A DNA stretch of 5,153 nucleotides from positions 1 through 5,153 of the forward strand of contig DCPZ01000100.1 in NCBI GenBank assembly GCA_002323795.1. Reading direction: 5' to 3'. A program made the position numbers and the translations under genes. Origin of the DNA: Flavobacteriales bacterium UBA1531 (lineage in GTDB: Bacteria; Bacteroidota; Bacteroidia; Flavobacteriales_D; Sanyastnellaceae). Of the stretch, positions 1 to 5,153 are shown in pieces. How positions within the stretch are numbered: the first letter of the stretch is position 1; every line of letters starts with the position of its first letter. Under the pieces are notes generated by a model. That model saw only the letters and a list, made by a program, of their open reading frames with translations, was not told the origin of the DNA and made no database searches.

Positions 1-612
1 GGATGTGTTGTGACTTATGAAGATGAGTTCATGGTGTTGAATAAGGATTGGTATGTTGCCCGTGCTCTGGACAATCGCGCCGGCGGCTTCATGATCGCCG
101 AGGTAGCACGGTTGCTTCATGAACGAAAAATTAAGTTGCCTTTCGGATTGTACATCACCAACTCAGTTCAAGAAGAAATAGGTCTCCGTGGGGCTCAAAT
201 GATTGCCGAACGAATTGATCCTGACGTAGCCATTATCACTGATGTAACGCACTGCACCCACACGCCCATGATGAATAAGATTGAAAATGGCGATGTCGCT
301 GCAGGCAAAGGTCCGGGCGTTACTTATGGACCCGCGGTACAAAACAACCTCCTGCAACGCATCATTGATACAGCCGATGCAGAAAAAATTCCACTGCAGC
401 GTATGGCCGCAAGCCGTTTTACAGGCACGGACACCGATGCTTTCGCATACTCCAACAAAGGAGTCGCCAGTGCACTCATCAGCCTGCCACTGCGATACAT
501 GCATACTACCGTTGAGATGGTCCATCGCGATGACGTCGAAAATTGCATTCAACTCATACTTGCCACCTTACAAAACATCAAGACTGGAGAAGATTTTAAA
601 TACATCCAGTGA
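1..612 (+). CDS. M42-family metallo-aminopeptidase (glutamyl aminopeptidase/endoglucanase-M family), 5'-truncated by the window edge
   Basis: This is the C-terminal part of a cytosolic, dinuclear-metal aminopeptidase of the M42 family, whose members usually form large tetrahedral assemblies that degrade short peptides. The metal and catalytic residues are visible in order: the bridging Asp in ALDNRAGG (codon 70-72), the paired glutamates of VQEEIG (codons 172-177; general base plus metal ligand), the Asp of DVTH (241-243), and the late His in RYMHTTVEMVH (502-504). The family's first metal-binding His lies in the missing N-terminal part. The frame is open to base 1, so the GTG at base 10 is only the first possible start inside the window, not the real one. 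About 203 residues are visible against roughly 350 normally, so some 150 are missing. The stop is TGA at 610-612. The gene converges on the operon to its right and is probably unrelated housekeeping. Family assignment is firm; substrate preference cannot be read from the sequence. Confidence 0.93.
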   Translation, partial: GCVVTYEDEFMVLNKDWYVARALDNRAGGFMIAEVARLLHERKIKLPFGLYITNSVQEEIGLRGAQMIAERIDPDVAIITDVTHCTHTPMMNKIENGDVAAGKGPGVTYGPAVQNNLLQRIIDTADAEKIPLQRMAASRFTGTDTDAFAYSNKGVASALISLPLRYMHTTVEMVHRDDVENCIQLILATLQNIKTGEDFKYIQ

Positions 613-631
613 AGCAGAGGTATTTCGTGAC
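613..631. other. Short convergent intergenic gap, no terminator seen
   Basis: Only 19 bases separate the stop of the M42 peptidase gene (+ strand) from the stop of the response regulator gene (- strand). I see no GC-rich inverted repeat followed by a T-run in either direction. The two convergent transcripts probably end inside the opposing gene, or by a mechanism without an intrinsic hairpin. Confidence 0.6.
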
Positions 632-1168
632 TTAGTCCGCCAATAAGCGATTGATCTCTGATGCTTGCTTGTTAATTTCTGCGACTTGATTCGCATCCAA
701 ACTAGAAGCCTGGTCTGTGGCACGTTGAATCCTTAACGCCATGGCTCGGGCTTCTTGCATTCGATGGAGCAAAACTTCACCTTGATCGGAAACTGCTTTG
801 CGCTCGTGAAAAAGCATGGACGCTTCGTTGACCATTGACCTTAGCACCGACTCATTCCACGGTTTGGCGATGTATTTGTAAATCTGCCCCTTATTGATGG
901 CGTCAATGACTGCATCAATATCCGCGTGGCCCGTCAATAACATTCTGACGGGGTCAGGGAAGTCCGGCATGATTAATTCAAAAAACTCAACGCCACTCAA
1001 TGTCGGCATCTTTTGATCCGATATGATCACTTCAATCGGTTGCTCTCGCAAAATCCGGACAGCTTCAGTTGGCTCTGTTGTGACGTGCACATGAAAATCG
1101 CGGCGAAATGCTGCCCGAAATGCTGTCAGATTGTGCAATTCATCGTCTAAGTACAATATGTTAATCAT
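632..1168 (-). CDS. Stand-alone response regulator: receiver domain with C-terminal helical tail
   Basis: A cytoplasmic phospho-acceptor protein of 178 residues, the last gene of the operon. Residues 1-120 form a receiver (REC) domain with every key residue: the acidic pair D8-D9 in YLDDE, the phospho-accepting D51 in SDQKMP, T79 in LLTGHAD, and K102 in AKPW. The SDQKMP...TGHAD...KPW pattern is typical of receivers often joined to HD-GYP or GGDEF outputs. Here no DNA-binding or enzymatic domain follows. Residues about 105-178 look purely alpha-helical and polar, with a likely coiled coil (e.g. EINKQASEINRLL near the end). It therefore probably acts by protein-protein contact or as a relay. 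Its ATG lies inside the stop of the upstream kinase gene (ATGA overlap, 1165-1168), with no obvious Shine-Dalgarno sequence, which implies translational coupling. The kinase has no receiver of its own, so this is its natural partner. The receiver call is certain; the output is unknown. Confidence 0.95.
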   Translation of the reverse strand: MINILYLDDELHNLTAFRAAFRRDFHVHVTTEPTEAVRILREQPIEVIISDQKMPTLSGVEFFELIMPDFPDPVRMLLTGHADIDAVIDAINKGQIYKYIAKPWNESVLRSMVNEASMLFHERKAVSDQGEVLLHRMQEARAMALRIQRATDQASSLDANQVAEINKQASEINRLLAD

Positions 1169-3318
1169 AACGGAAATCGAATAATAAATTCAGTACCCAC
1201 ACCTTCTTCTGTTTCCACCTCTACCTCAGCATTGTGATCTCTCAAAATGCCCATAACGATGCTCAATCCAAGTCCTGTGCCTTCTCCAACAGCTTTCGTA
1301 GTGAAGAACGGATCAAAGATTTGTGCTTTGACCGCTTCAGACATGCCCACACCTTGGTCCTTGACTCGAACTTCAATCCATGACTGGCCGATGCTATCCA
1401 CCTTCCGTGAAGAGATTCGAACCTTACGCTCCTCCACGGCCAAACCAGATTCTTCCATGGACTGGGAAGCATTGGTAATGATGTTCATGAAGACTTGATT
1501 CAACCGACCAGGTTGGCAACTCAACATCGGCAAATCAGCCCCCATATCTGACTCTACAACAGCGTAATCTTTCAGATTACTCCGAAGGACAATCAACGTG
1601 GATTCGATGAGTTCATTGATCTGAGCCATCGTGAAATTATCCCCATCCATTCGACTGAAAATCCGCAAGCCTTTGACTATCTCTGATGTTCGTTTTGTGC
1701 CATCCTCAATACCGTTGAGTAATTCTTCAATTTCCCGTTGAGTAAATTCGATGTCGAGGTTTCTGAATATCTCCTTCAACTTCGCCATCTCCTCATGAAG
1801 ATTGGGGGTTGAAGGATCGATCTCCTTCATTTTATCAATGATCTGAGATAAGTCCTCAAAATCACGACGCAAAGATTGTGCGCTCGAAGCAACGAAGTTG
1901 ATGGGGTTATTCAATTCATGGGCAATTCCCGCTGTAAGCTGTCCAATGGAGGCCAATTTTTCACTTTGAATCAGTTGCTGCTGAGCAGACTGCAGATCAT
2001 TCAGTGTGTTTTGCATAATTGAATTGGCACTCTCCAATGCCGCTGTCCGCTTCGTAACGCGTTCCTCCAAAACCGAATTCTGCTCACGAACGATTTGCTC
2101 ATTCAGTTGCGATACCCGCAGTTGCTCTTCTCGGGCTTGGACACTCTCCCTTTTCAACTGATTGATTCGACTTGCTAAAGCCAAACTCAACACCACCACT
2201 TCTATGGCACTGCCCATTGGCAGCGCATAAAAAGTCCAAGCATTATAAGGAATCACTCCGCTATCCTTGAGCACAAAAATGAACACGGCAAAGATGAAGA
2301 CTGTAAAAGCCAACAAAAAATACTTCGCAGGGCTGTAACCCTTTCGAATGGTTATGATCGCTCCAGGAATGCAGAAAAGGCTCGCCGCGGCACAGAAATT
2401 AATCAATTGATAGCTCAACTCCAATCGTCCAATCAAAGCCAAAACAAGTGCAATGAGGTACAGCAAAAAATAGCCATTAAGGAGCTTGTGTAGCCAAGGC
2501 ACATAACGGCTGAGCCGCAGGAAGTTTTGGACAAAAAGAATGGTCGTCAACCCACTGAAAACACCAAAAAGATGGATCAATCGCAAATTTAACCAAGGCC
2601 AACGTTCAGCACCTATAACAAATCCATAGCCATTCAATGCAAGTTGAGCGCCGCCGACGGCGAAGATGAAAAGCACATATTCCAAATAGCTTCGATCCCC
2701 TACGCTCAAAAACAAAAACAGATTGTACAGGAGCATCACAAGCATCACACCTGCATAAAGCGCAAACAAAACATCTCGCTGATGCGCATCTTCCAGCACC
2801 TTTCGAGGCCCTGTTATGCGCAGAGGAATGATCATAGGCTTATTCGATTGCATGCGGAATAATGCGTGCAACTTACTGCATTCGACCAGCGGAACGGGGA
2901 AGGAAGGATACGTACCGAACTGATGTTTCTTGTCGTTCGTATTCATAATTCCCGAAGGATAGCTTGCGATGATTTTACCATCGCATACCATGAAACATGT
3001 TAGGTCATCGATTCCTGCATTCTGAATTTCAATCAATTTCCCATTTTCTGTCATTGGATCCAGGGTTAACCGGATCCACTCGACACCGGATCCCATTCCA
3101 AGGTTGGGAACCAACTGCTCAAAAGAAACCCAGTCTTCTGACTCAGCAACCATCTCCACTTCCAACAAATCCATATTGTACTCCTCGGGCAAATACTCCA
3201 ACCGAGTTCCAATGAACTTTTGCGCTTGGGCAGAAAAGGATGAAAGCAGCGCAAAAACGACAACTGCAAAATGGGTGCCTCGATTATTGCGATGCTGGCT
3301 TAATGCGAATCCACACAT
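1165..3318 (-). CDS. 7TMR-DISM membrane sensor histidine kinase
   Basis: A 717-residue inner-membrane sensor kinase that should phosphorylate the adjacent receiver protein. Domains in order: signal peptide, residues 1 to about 32 (hydrophobic HFAVVVFALLSSFSAQAQ); periplasmic beta-rich domain of the 7TMR-DISMED2 type, about 34-180, with the characteristic WIRLTL segment at 81-86, a fold thought to bind carbohydrate-like or other small ligands; seven transmembrane helices, about 183-384, opening with the family-typical stretch around YAGVMLVMLLYNLFLF; coiled-coil linker, about 385-455; dimerisation/phospho-acceptor domain with H467 in GIAHELNNPINF (codon 1918-1920); ATPase domain with N box (N612, N616), G1 box DQGVGMS (654-660), F box FDPFF (668-672) and G2 box GEGTGLGLS (678-686). 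All catalytic motifs are intact. The start ATG overlaps the upstream stop as TGATG (3320-3316) and gives a complete signal peptide, which supports it. No receiver domain is fused at the C-terminus. Ligand unknown. Confidence 0.96.
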   Translation of the reverse strand: MCGFALSQHRNNRGTHFAVVVFALLSSFSAQAQKFIGTRLEYLPEEYNMDLLEVEMVAESEDWVSFEQLVPNLGMGSGVEWIRLTLDPMTENGKLIEIQNAGIDDLTCFMVCDGKIIASYPSGIMNTNDKKHQFGTYPSFPVPLVECSKLHALFRMQSNKPMIIPLRITGPRKVLEDAHQRDVLFALYAGVMLVMLLYNLFLFLSVGDRSYLEYVLFIFAVGGAQLALNGYGFVIGAERWPWLNLRLIHLFGVFSGLTTILFVQNFLRLSRYVPWLHKLLNGYFLLYLIALVLALIGRLELSYQLINFCAAASLFCIPGAIITIRKGYSPAKYFLLAFTVFIFAVFIFVLKDSGVIPYNAWTFYALPMGSAIEVVVLSLALASRINQLKRESVQAREEQLRVSQLNEQIVREQNSVLEERVTKRTAALESANSIMQNTLNDLQSAQQQLIQSEKLASIGQLTAGIAHELNNPINFVASSAQSLRRDFEDLSQIIDKMKEIDPSTPNLHEEMAKLKEIFRNLDIEFTQREIEELLNGIEDGTKRTSEIVKGLRIFSRMDGDNFTMAQINELIESTLIVLRSNLKDYAVVESDMGADLPMLSCQPGRLNQVFMNIITNASQSMEESGLAVEERKVRISSRKVDSIGQSWIEVRVKDQGVGMSEAVKAQIFDPFFTTKAVGEGTGLGLSIVMGILRDHNAEVEVETEEGVGTEFIIRFPL

Positions 3319-4079
3319 CAGACTTCGATGCGAAACTTTAGCTTGAGATATCCTTTAGGTCCTTGAACATCGTAAGTTGCCCGCTCAGGATCCTGCCAGA
3401 TACTTTCAAGCAATTGGCGAACCTGCGGTTGCACAGATTCAATGTTTTCTGGAAATGTATATCGTGCGATTGTCGCACGCAATTTTTCCGTCGGATATGT
3501 AAAGTAGCCATCCTTACCGATTCCTTCTTCCGTGAAAAATGCCAAGGGCGCCTGCATTCTGCGCGTTACAGGTGAAGTCAATGCAAATAGGTGTCTTCCG
3601 CCCACCATGGTCAAAGTAGCCATTGCGGCTTGAATGAGAAAAGTAGCCTCAACTCCCATACCAGCTAACTCAATGCTATTCCACATGCCGCCCAATTCAA
3701 AAGCACCTTCATCTGCATAAGTCCGCAGATGTTGAGCCAAATTCAAGTCTTGACTTCCAACGGCTTTAACGAGCGGCATGTTCTCAGTGTCGTCGACTCC
3801 GTGCATTCTAGCTCCGCCCAAAACGCGTTCGGTCTTTCCGTCAATTCCGGCGCCTTTGGCAACTGCCGCAATCACAATGACGCTTGGATCTCCAATCCAA
3901 TCCCGATTAAATGTCGTCAACTTCTTGATGCCGTATGCTTGCAATACAGCCTGGTGGCCGTCCACGAGATCGTGACAACAGTCCAGGTACTGGTCTGCCC
4001 GAAACACACGTACCTCGGCTTCTGCAATGCGGTCCGCTTTACGAACACGATCAATCGATGGATTCAACGAACTGCTCAT
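3318..4079 (-). CDS. Putative GNAT-fold acyltransferase (N-acyl amino acid synthase/autoinducer-synthase-like)
   Basis: A soluble protein of about 253 residues with no signal peptide or membrane segment. I do not recognise an exact family, but the layout suggests a GNAT fold. Counting from the ATG at 4079, there is a strand ending in LGGARMHG (about 86-94), comparable to the 'GxxRL' strand of LuxI and FeeM-like enzymes; a strand FELGGMWNSIE (about 127-137); a glycine loop AGMGVEA leading into a long helix (about 139-159), where GNAT enzymes hold the pantetheine pyrophosphate; then a strand HLFALTSP and helix VTRRMQAPLAFF (about 163-182). Such enzymes transfer an acyl group from acyl-CoA or acyl-carrier protein to an amine. 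The frame can be extended to a TTG at 4088. I chose ATG 4079 because it is a standard codon and lies three codons downstream, before the predicted fold. It overlaps the E1-like gene by 29 bases and abuts the kinase gene. Acyltransferase role is moderately supported; substrate unknown. Confidence 0.6.
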   Translation of the reverse strand: MSSSLNPSIDRVRKADRIAEAEVRVFRADQYLDCCHDLVDGHQAVLQAYGIKKLTTFNRDWIGDPSVIVIAAVAKGAGIDGKTERVLGGARMHGVDDTENMPLVKAVGSQDLNLAQHLRTYADEGAFELGGMWNSIELAGMGVEATFLIQAAMATLTMVGGRHLFALTSPVTRRMQAPLAFFTEEGIGKDGYFTYPTEKLRATIARYTFPENIESVQPQVRQLLESIWQDPERATYDVQGPKGYLKLKFRIEV

Positions 4080-5127
4080 CCCATTCAAGGTATATGCGGG
4101 AATCCGGAGCCGAATCCCCTAGTAAGATTTTACGAGCCGCTTGAGTCGCATGCGCTCCTCCTGCTGCCACGTCCGAGTACAATTGAGGCCAACCAACAAG
4201 TGTCCTCCCAACTTCTTCCAAGCTCTGGATGCCTCGTGCTGATGCTTGGCTCAGGTCAATGAATGCGTTGAAAAACTCCGGCGTCCACTCAGTCGCTTTG
4301 AGCATGTCATCCAGCATATCCTCAGAAATCCTGCCATGCAAATAATCTTGGACCCCCTGATCATAGCGCTCAATGTCCAGCATACCGCGGTCAGATGTTT
4401 CCATTAAAACAGGAACCTTATTCCGACGAGCGTGTAAGCGGATAAGTGCTTTGGCCGAGACTTGGTCACAAGCATCGCAAACCAAATCCAATCCTTCAAA
4501 AAACTCTGAAGCGTTGTCGGTGGTCAATCCGGATGAAAACACTTCGACCTCAAAATACGGGTCGACCTCTGCTAAGCTGCGGCAAATCGCAACCCATTTT
4601 GGCAATCCAAGGTTTTTGATGCCTGCTTGAATGCGATTCAAGTTGGACAATTCCAAATGATCGAAATCAGCCACTTTGAGCGAGCCGCACGAACGTTCCA
4701 TTGCCAAACTCATCGCAAATGCACTGCCTACAGAAAGGCCGACAATTCCAATTTGTTTTTCCCCCAAAGCTCGCTGCTCCTTCTCTTTGATTTTATTGCG
4801 ATTCCGATTGGTGCGCAGCTCGATGAAATCTGCTTCATTGAGTATGCGAATCAAAGAGCGGCTCCATGGATACCATGCCCAGCATCCGTAATGGTCCCAA
4901 CCTTGATCTCCAAGTTCTCGAGATACAGCTTCCACCAGTCCATCGGGGTTTGTCCGCAGTGAAGGGTTCCGCGTAACCAACAATTCAGCCAATTGATCTT
5001 CCAACGTATCGAACACCTCATAAGTGGTTAGCGACGACCGAAAATCCTCAAATATCTGACGGCTCGATGCCGAAGACAGATGGTATATAGTGGCTCTCGC
5101 CTCTGGATTTCGTGTGTTATGCCCCAT
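4051..5127 (-). CDS. ThiF/MoeB/HesA-family E1-like adenylating enzyme
   Basis: A cytoplasmic protein of 358 residues, first gene of the operon. Residues about 1-100 are an uncharacterised N-terminal extension. Residues about 104-340 form the E1-like Rossmann adenylation domain: an Arg-rich segment RTNRNRNKI (105-113) where E1 enzymes carry the arginine finger; the nucleotide loop IVGLSVGS (128-135); DFDHLELSNLNR (154-165) with R165; K177 in GLPKW; and D221 in CDACDQ, matching the Mg-binding Asp of MoeB. These residues predict ATP-dependent adenylation of a carboxylate. It lacks the paired CxxC zinc motifs of MoeB/ThiF and has no cysteine after C220. The segment PVLMETSDRGMLDIERYD (239-256) resembles, from memory, E1-like proteins that in other bacteria are fused to a nitroreductase domain; no such domain follows here. 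No ThiS/MoaD-like carrier is encoded nearby. A role in thiamine or molybdopterin synthesis is therefore doubtful. The ATG at 5127 is the first in frame; AAGGA lies almost against it. Superfamily call is secure, substrate unknown. Confidence 0.9.
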   Translation of the reverse strand: MGHNTRNPEARATIYHLSSASSRQIFEDFRSSLTTYEVFDTLEDQLAELLVTRNPSLRTNPDGLVEAVSRELGDQGWDHYGCWAWYPWSRSLIRILNEADFIELRTNRNRNKIKEKEQRALGEKQIGIVGLSVGSAFAMSLAMERSCGSLKVADFDHLELSNLNRIQAGIKNLGLPKWVAICRSLAEVDPYFEVEVFSSGLTTDNASEFFEGLDLVCDACDQVSAKALIRLHARRNKVPVLMETSDRGMLDIERYDQGVQDYLHGRISEDMLDDMLKATEWTPEFFNAFIDLSQASARGIQSLEEVGRTLVGWPQLYSDVAAGGAHATQAARKILLGDSAPDSRIYLEWDEQFVESID

Positions 5128-5134
5128 ATCCTTA

Positions 5135-5149
5135 GAACTTTAAAAGTTC
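5135..5149. promoter_or_regulatory. 15-base inverted repeat upstream of the operon, possible operator
   Basis: The sequence GAACTTTAAAAGTTC has two perfect 7-base arms (5135-5141 and 5143-5149) around one central base, and ends 7 bases before the start codon of the E1-like gene. With a single-base centre it is unlikely to form a stable RNA hairpin, so a protein-binding DNA site is the more natural reading. Only 26 bases upstream of the gene are visible, so no promoter can be assigned, and the repeat could instead belong to the end of an upstream gene. Confidence 0.35.
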
Positions 5150-5153
5150 CGAG

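Noticed and set aside
10..12. GTG as the true start of the M42 peptidase
   Set aside because: The frame stays open to base 1 and the protein would lack about 150 residues including the first metal-binding His, so the real start is upstream of the window.
163..552. Open frame of 129 codons on the minus strand inside the M42 peptidase gene
   Set aside because: It lies fully antisense to a gene whose catalytic motifs are all intact, and its translation shows no recognisable domain.
613..640. Bidirectional terminator between the convergent genes
   Set aside because: No stem of useful length or adjoining T-run could be found by eye.
1476..1920. Possible insertion between the phospho-acceptor His and the ATPase N box of the kinase
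   Set aside because: The extended helical segment (about residues 485-555, ending in IVKGLRIFSR) is usual for kinases with the HELNNPINF motif and the reading frame is unbroken.
3729..4262. Open frame of 177 codons on the plus strand
   Set aside because: It is antisense across the junction of the GNAT-like and E1-like genes; the composition looks like a shadow frame and no domain is visible.
4627..4962. Open frame of 111 codons on the plus strand with a hydrophobic patch
   Set aside because: Antisense to the N-terminal half and nucleotide loop of the E1-like gene, which is clearly coding; the hydrophobic run is a by-product of that sequence.
4051..5127. Assigning the E1-like gene as moeB or thiF
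   Set aside because: It lacks the zinc-binding CxxC pairs, carries an unrelated N-terminal extension, and has no thiamine or molybdopterin genes around it.

Overview
The window carries five protein-coding genes and almost no non-coding DNA. The organism is most likely a member of the Bacteroidota, possibly a marine or flavobacterial type. This is inferred from gene families and style: a 7TMR-DISM histidine kinase, an M42 metallopeptidase of the type common there, start sites mostly without a strong Shine-Dalgarno sequence, and moderate GC content judged by eye. No rRNA, tRNA or marker gene is present to confirm it.

Layout. The left edge (1-612, + strand) is the 3' part of an M42-family metallo-aminopeptidase gene; its N-terminal part lies outside the window. 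It converges on a four-gene minus-strand operon with only 19 bases between them (613-631). Read in the direction of transcription, from the right edge leftward, the operon is: (1) a ThiF/MoeB/HesA E1-like adenylating enzyme (5127-4051); (2) a GNAT-fold acyltransferase-like protein that distantly recalls LuxI-type or N-acyl amino acid synthases (about 4079-3318); (3) a 7TMR-DISM membrane histidine kinase (3318-1165); (4) a stand-alone receiver-domain response regulator with a helical tail (1168-632). All three junctions overlap: about 29 bases, then TGATG, then ATGA. This strongly suggests co-transcription and translational coupling.

How the genes may work together. Genes 3 and 4 look like a complete phosphorelay pair: periplasmic ligand-binding domain, seven-helix membrane domain, kinase, then phosphorylatable receiver. 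Genes 1 and 2 are predicted to activate a carboxylate by adenylation and to transfer an acyl group. The E1-like protein keeps the ATP/adenylation residues but has no zinc-binding cysteines and no cysteine at all after residue 220, and no ubiquitin-like partner is encoded here. It may therefore modify a small molecule or peptide, in the manner of MccB, rather than run a sulfur-carrier pathway. The most interesting reading is a linked 'make a small acylated metabolite, then sense it' module. That is a hypothesis from gene order and family membership; nothing in the sequence identifies the ligand.

A 15-base inverted repeat sits just upstream of the first operon gene at the right edge and may be an operator. 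I found no RNA genes, insertion sequences, CRISPR arrays or convincing terminators.
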